Origin: Rotaria socialis
Taxonomy: Eukaryota; Rotifera; Eurotatoria; Philodinida; Philodinidae
Assembly: GCA_905331475.1 (NCBI GenBank)
Contig: CAJNYU010003614.1
Location: 186,001 to 250,000 of the forward strand
DNA: 64,000 nucleotides
Direction: 5' to 3'
This document shows positions 53,812 through 64,000 of this stretch, piece by piece (the first letter of the stretch is position 1; the number at the start of each line of letters is the position of its first letter). The position numbers were made by a program, and so were the translations under genes. A model generated the notes under the pieces. The model did no database searches and had not been told where the DNA came from. It saw only the letters and a program-made list of their open reading frames with translations.

Positions 53812-56800
53812 TTATGAGGCTGTAGCAATCGTTTGTTGTTGAGGCGTAACCGGTGGTGTATGTGGTTCTTGTTGTCTTTCACCCATGACTGGATTATTTG
53901 ATGAAGATAAATTACTAGGATTGATTGTTGAACCATTCCAGGACGAATTTATCGATGTTGTCGGAGGATTTGATATTGCTGTTGGAGCAGGTGTGGAAGG
54001 ATTCTACACAAAATAAATAATTCAATTGATTTTGAAATATAGGGTCCATTATATCATGATGTATAGAAAATACAAGATTTACATGCATGAAAAATATGAA
54101 TCTCTATTGAATACCTTTACTATGAAAAATCCTAAACAATGCATTAAACAGTTCATCTGATTTCTTTCATTTGTATGTTTAAAATTAGACATCTATTGAA
54201 ACTTGATACGTCTAACAATAATATCTTACAAATTTCATAGAAAAATACTGCATACATTCAGTTTTAATGGATGATTGATATTACACATGTTATTAAATGG
54301 CATATCATATAAACGTTTAATACAACTTGCTGAAATATCTATATCATTTTCAATCTTGAAAGCTTCTATCTATGACAACTAATTGGAGCTAATCGTTTGG
54401 AAAATCTATCGATAGTTGAGTATACCTTTCAACCATATGCAAAATGAAGATAATAATCTGTGATATAGGTCTTTTATGTCATATTAGGATTTCTTGTTCT
54501 AAGCATTACGCTCACTCTTAGTTTCAATCGAAAACTTATCTATAGAATAGTGACTTTCATTTTAGAATGGAAACTATGAAAACAAAGTCGAAAACATGAA
54601 TTTAGATATTTACTAATAGATTCTATGATATATTACTATCAAAACGTAAGTCTACTCTAAACTTCTTAAGAAATATATTTTTAAGAACACTTCTCAAAAT
54701 TCAGTGCAGCCATTACAACTGTAATCATCTGTTTTTGTCGTAAAAGTATATTGACTATAAGTAGTAAATGACAAACCGAAAGATATGTTGCTAAATTCTT
54801 CGTTCACGATAAAGAGCATCTTAACATCGTCTGATATTAGAATCTTGCTACAATTCCTTTAAGCAACTCTTTTAAATAAAAGAATGACGAACAAAGATTA
54901 TAAGTAAGGACATTATTCGTTCAATCAAACCTGATTATGATTTGTCGATGATGGTGTTGGTGGAGAGTTGGAAGAATTATTCATTAGCATTGATGCATTC
55001 CCTGATACTGAAATATTGGATGTTGTTGAATTTCGTTTTCCTCCACTTGATAAATCTCCATTGATTGGAGTCGATGGCCGTGGAAACATATTTGAATTTG
55101 GTGTCGGTGGACCGCCAGTAGAAAACATCGATGGCAATGGCTGTGGTTGTTGTTGTGGTGATCCAGGAAATGATATTTGTTCTCGTTTTATTTGATTTGT
55201 ATGTACAAGTGGTGAATTAGATATAAATTGTTGTTGTTTTTGATGAAGTATTGATTGAAGATTTGGATTTTGTTGTTGTTGTTGTTGTTGTGAATGGAAT
55301 CCTGGTAACATTTGATGAGTTGGTGAAAGATATCGAGTTGGATGATGACTAGATGGTGGCACATTTGGATCATACTGAGTATTTTCTAATCGAGTTATAT
55401 AGCGTTCATCTTCATCATCCATTTCACCACCCATTAATGATGGTTCGCCAACAATCATTACATCCTACACAATAAAATAAGTTAAGATCTTATTCATACG
55501 AACAACTGACTTAATATTTACCCCAGGCATACTATTCATATTCGGAGTTACCGCTCCTTGTGCTGTTTGAGAAAAATTTGTATTAGCTGGTGAGCGTTTT
55601 TTTGTTGGCGTTGACATTGTACAATTATTTATATTAGTATCTTTATTTATTGGCATATTATTTGGATTATTATTATTATTTCCTGGTGTATTAGCATTGT
55701 TGGCTGTTGCGGCTGATTTTCTTTTCCGTCGAGGTTTTGCTGGTGGTCGAGTGTCTGAAATAAGAATAAAAGACAAAACATTTTTATCACCATCGACTTT
55801 TTTGAGTATAGGATAACAAAATATTGTGTTCAGCGAAGTAATTAAGTGAAAGCGTGTATTTTTGAATACCTGATACTAGAACTGTTTGACATGGTACTGT
55901 TGTTTGAAATGAAGGACTCAGAGGAAATTCTGAATAAAGTTAAAATATAATTATTTCATTTTCATTTTTATTGCTTTCTTTCATAGAAAAACATTTATCT
56001 TTGATTAGCAATCAAAGATAAAGATAAAAACTCGTTTTAATATTTACCTGAACAGGTTTTTGACCAACGTTGATGTAAAATTGTTTTCATACAATCACGT
56101 GGTGAAAATGTTGTTGTTTTATGGCGTGACATTAATTCCTGCATAGGCTCGAGAATTTCACATAGCTAAAATCAGAGATACAGAAAAAAAATTAAAAGAA
56201 CAACAACATAAATAGGTTTATACTCGAAGAAAATTTAACATAACAGATGTTAATCCACTTCGTGTTAAATTTTTTGATAATTGATCAAGATAACTTGGAT
56301 TATCCGTCTAAAAAGAATCAAACATGATTACACTTTCAAAAGTGATCAAAAAAATTGAAATATCATTCTATACCGAATAGTTACTGATTCATAGAATCAA
56401 TTTAATATGAGAAATTCTTTTTCATTACTTTTCTGTACAACTAAACTACAGCATCATCGTTGGTTAGAAAAAATTGAGATAGATCTTTAACTGTTTTACA
56501 TTCACTGAGCTACTTCACACAGAACAATTAATCGTCAAATATGACGCTGTTCGTGCAAGACACACAGTAAAAATTTCTATTCCGAAAAACTTCATTCTTT
56601 CGACTATAGACTATAAAACAATACTTCAAAAATGTATTTAACTGTTATTTGTTTTTCTTCCCTGTTATTCTAATTATACTCTTACCGGTATAGCAACAAT
56701 ACTTCGTGGTATTAGTTCACGAAATTGTTTTATTGCGAAGTGCCAAGATTTTATACGCATTAAATCATCGAATGTATATTCAAGTATGAGATGTCCTTCC

Positions 56801-57717
56801 GTACAAACCTTGAAAAATGAAAATTTCAAGTTATACCTTAATTTTAGGTTGTAATGTTTGTTCATACTTTAATGTGTGGTGGCTTTCCAAAGCAAGTTAC
56901 CATTGATGCTTGTTCACAATCCAATGATAATGTTGGATTATGAAAGATTTCTTTAGTTTGTTTTAATTGGAAATACACTTCATTGACACCACCATCAAAT
57001 AATGTACGAAAAAAACGTGGAATCAAAATACGACTGATACCTTTTATTAAAAAAAAACAAACATTAATCTCACTTATAGATAAAACAAGAACACTACATA
57101 CTAAATCGCTTCGGTCCATCTTCTAGACAAATGGAGATTGTTAGCGTAGCATCTTCTTCAAAAAATTCATTTACAAATGCATCCCACCATAGACTATCGC
57201 ATTCCTAAATGAAAAACTTCTTACATTCGTTGTTTATAGAAATCATGATTTTTTTACTTCTGTTCTCATAGATAAACGTTTATTTAAATCGTGCAGCCGA
57301 TATTCAGGTGACGGAGGAGGAGGTAATGATGGCCTAATTGAAAAACAAGAGTAGAAGTCGTATTGAAAAATGAAGAGTTTAGTCAATTACCTAAATGATC
57401 GCATATGTTGAGGACTATTCAAAAACGAGAAGTTATATAAAATAGTTCGAAAAGAAAAACAAGAAATAAATCTCTTACGAAAAATGTACATCTCGCGGTG
57501 GCATGATTGGCATACGACTAGTATTCATTCCAGGATGATGATGAAGTGGAGGTGGTGGATGAATTAAATGACTTGTAGAAGGTGGCATTTGTGACGGTGG
57601 TTGCGAACCGGGTGGTGGACCTTGCCAAACTCCACCAGCACCAGACGTGTCAACAAGGCCAGGCTGGAATCCACTTGGATCCACTTTTGCTCTAACCGAT
57701 TTAACAAAATGAATGAA
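53812..57717 (-). CDS. LDB1: LIM-domain-binding cofactor LDB/Chip/NLI
   Basis: Minus-strand gene ending TAA at 53812-53814. Placed 3' exons include 56308-56236, about 56166-56049, 55929-55870, 55754-55522, 55464-54931 and 54003-53812, all in frame. The dimerisation domain is clear: LNKRLSMRTECDSLWWDAFV, EFFEDDATLTISICLEDGPK, then IPRFFRTLFDGGVNEVYFQL, LDCEQASMVTCFGKP, MRIKSWHFAIKQFRELIPRS and CEILEPMQELMSRHK. A nuclear-localisation-type basic patch (KPRRKRKSA) follows, then the LIM-interaction domain MIVGEPSLMGGEMDDEDERY with ITRLENTQYDP, then Q/N/P/S-rich tail. LDB bridges LIM-homeodomain and LMO proteins and GATA factors at enhancers. The N-terminal exon from 57717 is P/G/H-rich and follows an acceptor (ctcag), so the true start codon is upstream and was not found; an internal ATG in that exon is an alternative. 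Confidence 0.92.
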
Positions 57718-58379
57718 CTGAGACAAGATACGAAGAAAACAAACCGATTTCGAATTTTAGCCACGAGTATACAAATAGAGTCAAGGAACTTAATTTCTCC
57801 GTTCTATGTTTCGTCACTGTCGTGAACAGGCACCATTCGAAAAAAGAGAATAGATCTAAATTGACGGAAAAAAATTGATTCAATCATTTATAAAAAAAAA
57901 GAATTATTTTTACAAACAAACTCAAGCCGATTTAATCCTGATCATTTTTATACTTATTGATTGATTTAAAAAATATTACTTAATTAATAAAAAGGAATCA
58001 ATCAATGGAATCAGTCTAAGCAAATCGTTTTTGTTTTCTTCTACATGGCTCGAAGAAATATTAATCTGCACATTTATCGCCATTTTGATCTGATGTCATT
58101 CGTCTGTCCTCTCTCTCACCTCTCCTCTATCACTTCTTTCTTTTTTCCTACCAATCAGAAACAAATAATTAACATAATTTTGTTTAATTATTCGATGAAT
58201 TCTTTATTTAGATTTTCTATTTTTATTAAACTAAATCTAATCATAAGAGATTCTATTCAAAATTATAACAATTATTTTTTTGTGTTTCATTCGAGAGATG
58301 TCACTAAGAATGACATAATTCTTTTCATACGTCTGTCTGTTTAGAAGTGAAATTTCATATAAAAAAATAAAATTAAGAA
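57718..58379. promoter_or_regulatory. Divergent region between LDB and LSM3
   Basis: About 660 bp between the most 5' LDB exon found (minus) and the LSM3 start (plus). It should contain the missing LDB first exon or leader and both promoters. No core element could be assigned. Confidence 0.4.
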
Positions 58380-58865
58380 ATGGCTGACGAAGGTGATCAA
58401 GTAAGTGTGATTCATAAGATGGTTGTCTCATTTAAATTAAAATAATTTTTTATTAAATACAGGCTACGACAACAACGACATCGGTTGAAGAACCACTCGA
58501 TCTTGTTCGGTTAAGTCTTGATGAAAAAGTTTGTGTTAAAATGCGTAATGAACGTGAATTACGTGGTCGTCTCCATGTAAGAGAAGAATGATTTTCATGA
58601 AAATGATGATGGCTGTTTTCTGTATTGATAGGCATTTGATCAACATTTAAATATGATTTTGGGTGATGTTGAAGAAACAATAACAACAATAGAAATCGAC
58701 GAAGAAACATTTGAACAAATTTATCGAGTAAATTAAATAGGGATTTAATTTAATTCTGTAATTGTGATAATATTTACGTTCTAGCCAACAAAACGGCATA
58801 TACCAATGTTATTTGTACGTGGCGATGGTGTTATTCTGATTTCACCATTAGCTAAACAGTCATGA
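58380..58865 (+). CDS. LSM3: U6 snRNA-associated Sm-like protein LSm3
   Basis: Four exons (58380-58400, 58463-58576, 58632-58727, 58785-58865) sum to 312 nt, 103 aa, the usual size. Nearly identical to animal LSM3: [20 protein letters not shown], then [20 protein letters not shown] with the Sm1 motif, [20 protein letters not shown], and Sm2 in [17 protein letters not shown]. It is a subunit of the LSm1-7 ring (cytoplasmic mRNA decapping) and LSm2-8 ring (U6 snRNA 3' end binding in the nucleus). Start is the ATG that matches the family N-terminus MADE/MADD. Confidence 0.97.
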
Positions 58866-59937
58866 TTTCAAACATGTTGTTGTCTCGATTTTCATAACTG
58901 TTATTATTTGATATGATGATGAAAAAGTGTTTTATTGTTATAAAGAAAAAATTCAGATGTGTGAGACGAATAAAAAAAAGACTAGTCTATTATTTGGTTT
59001 TCTTTTCTTTTTTGAAATGTTAGAGATTGAGATACTGCTTCGATTTGAAAATGAACTTTGATTGATTTGTAGATCGATGGTTGAAATTTACTATTTAATG
59101 ATTGAATTGAAAAGTAGTTATTGCTTTTGACTTTCATATAATAGATATATTATTTGTCTTCAATAATCATTTTTATGGAGAAAAAATGTCATCAATACTT
59201 GATTATTTAATGTTGAAACATGATTGATATAACTAATTATATCATCGATGTCATTGTCAGTTCTTTTTGTATTGATTTCCATCTTTTGGATGAAGATAAA
59301 TACAACGAATAATTTATTCATAGAATGGATACTGCTAATTATTATATGTTACAGTTTTCTAAAATTCTCTACACAACATTAAACACTGAATCGAGTCTCA
59401 TTCGATTAACTTTGATTACTATCTATTTGAGTGTATACAGTGTCTATCTATTATAGTGGAATGTTATTTGTTGCTGTTAATTGAAAGAATAATTTTTATT
59501 CCTTACGTTTAAGATGTGATAGTATTGAAAAGGGTGTGAGTTTAAGCATGGTACATCTGTAGACGTGCATCATACCGACATACCAAAAGATATATATTAT
59601 TAAATCAAATGAACAAATATTTGAAGTTTTTTTTTATGGTTTTAGAAAAGCTTTACAAGATATACTAGTCTTTCAATCGATTTTCCTGTTTTCTAAATTT
59701 CTTAAAATTACATATTTCGTTTTAGCATTCTACATAGTTACATACAGTCGATTTAGTATTAATTCAGATTGCGTAACATTATATTGATCAACATATTTTG
59801 CAGAGTTCAGTAACATAGGAGTCAAAATATTCAAATAGATTGTTTTAAAATTCGACTATTATAAAGCAATAAAACTGTCCCATAAAACGCCATGATTGAT
59901 AATAGCAGTTGATTAGAAAGATTCAAACGCTGATTCA
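58866..59937. other. Intergenic AT-rich DNA
   Basis: LSM3 3' flank, then about 1 kb with no recognised feature. Confidence 0.4.
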
Positions 59938-60345
59938 GGCAGATTTTATTTTTCCTGTTCCAAGTCGAATTTGACATACGCCATGGAATGGCATAATCCC
60001 TTCCACAACAGTCAGCTCGCCCACCTCAAGTCTATGACAAAAAGAGGATCAATATTAGAAGAAACGTCGACAAATTCAAATTAGAAAAAATCCAAAGAAT
60101 TATAACGAATAGCAGTAATTCATTAGCAGGTGCACGATTAGTATCTTTGATTAAGAGGAAATATATTACATTATATTGTAATAAAAACTTAGGGTTGTTA
60201 AACAATCTTTCAGAGCTCGTTTATTTTCGCTTCATTGATGACATTTGGTGAACGTCGATCGAAGTTCAAAGAATTACTGTTCATTGCATATTTAACAGCG
60301 TCATTCGACGAACTTGTTGGAATTTAGTTCCATTTAAGCTCTCTC
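59938..60345 (-). pseudogene. Possible small gene or gene relic, unidentified
   Basis: On the minus strand an acceptor-like tttgtcatag at about 60032-60041 precedes 31 open codons reading LEVGELTVVEGIMPFHG then VCQIRLGTGKIKSA, ending TGA at about 59938. Upstream on the same strand are two further protein-like stretches: SSNDAVKYAMNSNSLNFDRR with SPNVINEAKINEL (about 60210-60310) and DTNRAPANELLL (about 60110-60150). I could not join them with proper splice sites, so this may be a decayed gene or chance. Local GC is higher at the first stretch (about 59990-60030) than in the surroundings. No family recognised. Confidence 0.25.
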
Positions 60346-60725
60346 TCCATCTACAACAGCTACATGTACTATGTTCATAAGTCTATCGTTTTACCGGTGC
60401 AAAAAGGAACAATAAGGGAAGAATCGGCGCTCATAATCATTCATCAACCCATTATTGGTGAAAACTTAATGTATGTTGAGTGCTTCTTTTTTCAGTCTAG
60501 TTTTTGATAAACAAAAAGACGCTAAAAGAAAGTGTTTGGAAGAAAAAAATATAGATTGAGTCACTTGAGCAACCAGCTGTGCTTCAAAAATATCTAAACA
60601 TACTGTCTTTCAGAAGATTTCATTATTTAAGATATTACATGGAATGTGTGCATTAGTAATTTTACCTCGTATAATTGTAGTTTTAAAATTTTCATTTTTC
60701 TTTAATTTCAGAAAGAAATACAAAA

Positions 60726-61540
60726 ATGATCATGCCAGGGAAAACATGCGAATTGATTATTCATCAACTTTTACCGCCAGTTCGACGTGCTTGCCTTCTT
60801 GTACCTGAATTAACACTAAGTATATTAACTTCATCTCATCCTCTTTGGCATATTCCTTATGAAGAAGCAATAGCTAAATTAGATCGATCGGATCCATGGT
60901 GGGCTTTTCTTTGGCCAGGTAGTCAAGGGTTAGCTCGGTATATATTTCTCTTACCTTATCTTTTTCTATACTGAAAGTTCTAATTGTTACTAACAGCTAT
61001 GTATTAGATAATAAGTCATTGATTCGTGGACGTTGCGTATTAGATATCGGATGTGGATGCGGTGCAAGCGCAATAGCAGCCAAAATTGCAGGAGCAACCA
61101 ATGTGATCGCTAATGATATTGATAAAGGTAGCCAGCTATTCTACAGTTGTAATATTATCAATCATTGTTGTTTATTTCTTGAAGATGCTCTGATTGCCAC
61201 TCGTCACAATGCTCAATTGAATGATGTTACGATCAATAAGTTTTCTTCATATAATCTTATTCAAAATCCGTCATTGGCTTTCCAAAACAATAAAATTGAC
61301 TTACTCATAATTGGTGATATGTGTTACGATGATCAACTTGCAAAACAAATATTACATTTGATAATAGCTGCTCATCAACACCATATTCATGTTTTACTTG
61401 CTGATCCAGGCCGATACAGTTTCAAATCGATTGTTATGAATCAACTTAAAGATAAAATGAAGCGTGTTTGTGAATATCCAATTATTGATCGTGATTATGT
61501 CGAATCTGATTTCGAGACAATACAAATTTGGACAACATAA
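60726..61540 (+). CDS. ETFBKMT: ETFB lysine methyltransferase-like (METTL20 type)
   Basis: Three exons (60726-60937, 60997-61127, 61185-61540) sum to 699 nt, 232 aa. The seven-beta-strand methyltransferase core is clear: SDPWWAFLWPGSQGLARYVL (family SDPYWAIYWPGGQALSRYLL), then the SAM-binding motif I CVLDIGCGCGASAIAAKIAG, NVIANDID (acidic residue of motif II), LLIIGDMCYDDQLA (post-motif II, family LGDMFYDE) and LLADPGRYSF (family IGDPGRPQF). This matches ETFBKMT/METTL20, which trimethylates lysines of the beta subunit of electron-transfer flavoprotein in the mitochondrial matrix. The predicted N-terminus (MIMPGKTCELIIHQLLPPVRR) is short; a basic presequence is not obvious, so the true start could be further 5'. 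Confidence 0.88.
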
Positions 61541-62010
61541 CGTCTGACATTTTTTTGTTTATTACTGTAGGTTTTTATTCTAATAGTGGTCAGATCTTCA
61601 AAGAATATCGATAGAAAGAAGAGCAGAAGCATTTAAGTGAAACAATAAACGTATTTAATAATAGTCATATGCGATTCTAAGTGTTATTTTAGTCCTGATC
61701 CCACGTACATGTCTATTCATAATCCAGAAAAATTAATTCAAAAGATATAAGCTAATTTTGACAATATCTTTAGTTAATTTCTTTGGCTTATGTTATTTAT
61801 TTTTCATGATATTGAATAAAATTGGTTTATATTAATTTGAATGAATAAAGTTCACTTATATAATTCATTTTAGGAGATTATAGAAACAGCCCCCAATCAG
61901 GTATTAAGAAAAGATTTAAAACTTTGTTTGCGAAAAGCTCCAGTACTTTTTTAAATTTCTAGTAGTGAAATTTAATTGTATTAACTCATGAGATAACAAT
62001 TTACATCTGG
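61541..62010. other. 3' flank of the methyltransferase gene
   Basis: AT-rich, no feature recognised. Confidence 0.4.
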
Positions 62011-63345
62011 TATGAGAATGATCCTCCTTTTCCTCCTTTTTCTCAAAAAGCATCCTCCTTCTCCTCCTTTTCACTCAAAAAGCTTTTTAGCGCAGCCCCG
62101 TTGGGGCTAAAGTGTGGAACTCACATATTTCGATCAATTAGATACTGATCAAATAGAAGTTTTATTTTTTCAGAATAGTGAGATCATATTTTGTTCAAAA
62201 ATAAGATAATAAAACCTTTTTAACATTTGAAGTTTATCGAATCTATCGATAGGAAATATTACTAGAGAGACCGTATAAAAACCTTTTTGTTCAGAATATG
62301 TCAGTATGATGAAGTGTTTAGTGGTTTCATTGAGAAATATTGTGGATGATAATAGTTTAAACAGTATTTAGGATGTAGCTATCAATATTGTTGAGAAATT
62401 TATATTTTTTCCTATTACCAGGTGAGAAATTGATTCATTTTTTTGATAACCGAAAATTTGATACAAGCTTCCCAGTGAATGGAAAAGTTGCGAATTGTAA
62501 ATACACTAAAATGGATTCAAACTCTAGAATAAGGTATTTGTGTGAGAAAAAGAGATTAAAATCTTCATCTGTTTATTGTAGGTGGTAGAAGTAACGAGTG
62601 TAATAGTAGCATAAACTAGTTGCTAGCTTCTATAGCGGTAGTATACACTCGTTGCTAACGTCTGTAATAATAATAAATGCGGAAACATCGGATTCGCATC
62701 CGATTGTTATGTGTACTGTAAAAATTGAGTCGATTTATATATGTTGTGAGTAATTCTGAGAANAAAAAAACCCCGTCCCCCCCCCCCCCCCTCAGGGATG
62801 GTCTGGTCAATAATGACAATTTTTTCGATAACTCAGCCATTTCTTGATGGATCCTTCTCATCTTCGAACTCGACTGAGATATTGATGAGATCATTATATG
62901 TACAAAATTTCATGACAATTGGATGAGGCTTTCAAAGGTTATCGTGTTAACGGCCGGACGGACACACTGACCGAATCTAGAGTGTACTCATTTTTTTTGA
63001 GTACACAAAAATATTCGACACTATCGTAACTATGGACTATAATAATAAAAACGACAGATTTTGATGATTAATCAGAGGTTAAATCCTAAATATGATGATT
63101 TCTAATTAGTGAAACTAAATTTTTATTACTGATATGAGTAGTGGTGAACATAGGCAATCGACCTGTACCAAAAAAGTTTCTAATTAGCGCATCTAAGTGT
63201 TCGTTTTTTTATATTTTATGTCTGTAATGGGGAGAGGGGAGTGGGATACAGGGGAGCCGCAAAAACCTAACAATTCAACTTACAGTCACTATTTTCTTCG
63301 AAAATATATGTGAGTTTCACAAAATTCTCCTTTTCCTCCTTTTGT
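62011..63345. mobile_element. Repeat-derived region bounded by CTCCTTTTCCTCC tracts
   Basis: A pyrimidine motif tccttttcctccttttt occurs at about 62028-62046 (and again near 62065) and in closely similar form at about 63328-63343, in the same orientation. Inside are a GC-rich hairpin agccccgttggggct at about 62094-62108, an inverted pair aacgagtgta / tacactcgtt (about 62593-62602 and 62643-62652), a poly-C run with an ambiguous base N at 62763, and a stretch ending acggccggacggacacac (about 62950-62968) followed by a gagtacac hairpin. The phrase of a fixed sentence-like block ending in ggacggacacac is common at the ends of non-autonomous DNA repeats. Element type unresolved. Confidence 0.35.
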
Positions 63346-64000
63346 CATTTACGATAAAAAATCAGAATTTTAAATATTGTAAGCAAAACGTTTTGATGAG
63401 TCAACAATTCAAAAGATGTTTCAAGTAATTCATATTAGTATTAACACGACAAGGTATTTATTTTCAATGAAAATCAAATTATATTTTGAGTTTTTAATAC
63501 CATAGAATCGACATCTCTTGCAATTAGATAGAAATGTGAACAATCACGTATTCATTTTTAATATGTAAAATTAAAAGATAATACAATTACAATTGCAATT
63601 ACGAAGACAGAGGAAGAAAGAAAAAAGAACAAACAAACAGCTAGCACAATTATGTAGTTATTCTATGTATAAATGTCGTTCGCTTTTTCTTTTATTTTCT
63701 TCATGTATTGCGCTTTACGCAAGTTGTAATTAGATCGTCTTTTAATGCTATATATTAAGAATTAATACATAAATATTTATTTTACCTTCGAATATTTTTA
63801 TTTCTTGGCGATTACAACTCCAACGCTTTGAAAACTCGAAATAAATGTCTTTTCTTTTGTACAAACTATAAAGTAAATTTGTCGTAACGCTACCCAGGAG
63901 GATCATCCTGCCGTCTGAAAGGCCATCAGCAATGGCCTGAAGCGGCTATAAAACGACATAAAACGGCATTCATTTTCACCTTATTTCGCCGTAATCCGTC
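63346..64000. other. Intergenic; last 140 bp markedly GC-richer
   Basis: Plain AT-rich DNA until about 63880, then gctacccaggaggatcatcctgcc and a ggccatcagcaatggcc hairpin (about 63921-63937) run to the window end. The change in composition suggests the start of another repeat that continues outside. Confidence 0.3.

Overview
The window looks like nuclear DNA of a small invertebrate animal: AT-rich, gene-dense, with many short (about 50-60 bp) GT-AG introns, metazoan-specific genes (Groucho, LDB/Chip, discoidin-domain receptor, Csk) and abundant AT-rich intergenic DNA. A lophotrochozoan, most likely a rotifer, is my best guess; that is inference from base composition, intron size and gene content. 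Exon chains were built by eye; where given, exon lengths were summed and keep the reading frame.

Layout. 0-4.4 kb: 3' part of a many-exon coiled-coil protein (+). 5.3-6.05 kb: decayed cytochrome P450 of CYP4 type (-). 7.1-7.5 kb: small secreted/membrane PLDc_N protein (+). 9.8-10.5 kb: orphan basic protein (-). 12.2-14.0 kb: two inverted-repeat elements. 14.5-17.6 kb: Groucho/TLE corepressor (-), divergent from a Csk-like tyrosine kinase at 18.1-20.5 kb (+). 22.2-23.6 kb: UNC93-like MFS protein (+). 26.3-28.0 kb: GH29 alpha-L-fucosidase (-). 30.1-31.3 kb: repeat cluster with a 230-bp direct duplication and an ambiguous base. 32.6-33.2 kb: four-TM protein (-). 33.8-35.0 kb: atypical seven-TM receptor (-). 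35.7-36.8 kb: ankyrin protein with an N-myristoylation signal (-). 37.6-43.8 kb: phosphoenolpyruvate mutase (-), whose two exons are split by a 5.2 kb intron packed with inverted-repeat elements. 44.0-47.4 kb: discoidin-domain receptor whose kinase domain has lost key catalytic residues (-). 48.0-49.2 kb: STPG/SHIPPO-repeat protein (-). 50.6-53.0 kb: UAP56/DDX39B RNA helicase (-). 53.8-57.7 kb: LIM-domain-binding cofactor LDB/Chip (-), divergent from LSM3 at 58.4-58.9 kb (+). 60.7-61.5 kb: ETFB lysine methyltransferase-like protein (+). 62.0-63.4 kb: repeats with a second ambiguous base.

Most genes are ordinary housekeeping or developmental genes with no operon logic. Groucho and LDB are both transcription cofactors, UAP56 and LSM3 both act in mRNA processing, but nothing in the sequence shows co-regulation beyond two divergent promoter regions. 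The most interesting points are the PEP mutase (entry enzyme of phosphonate synthesis, rare in animals) with a roughly 2.1 kb foldback element in its giant intron, the DDR-type pseudokinase receptor, the SH3-less Csk, the plant/bacteria-like fucosidase and the set of unrelated inverted-repeat elements. I found no tRNA, rRNA or CRISPR, and no recognisable retroelement or viral gene.
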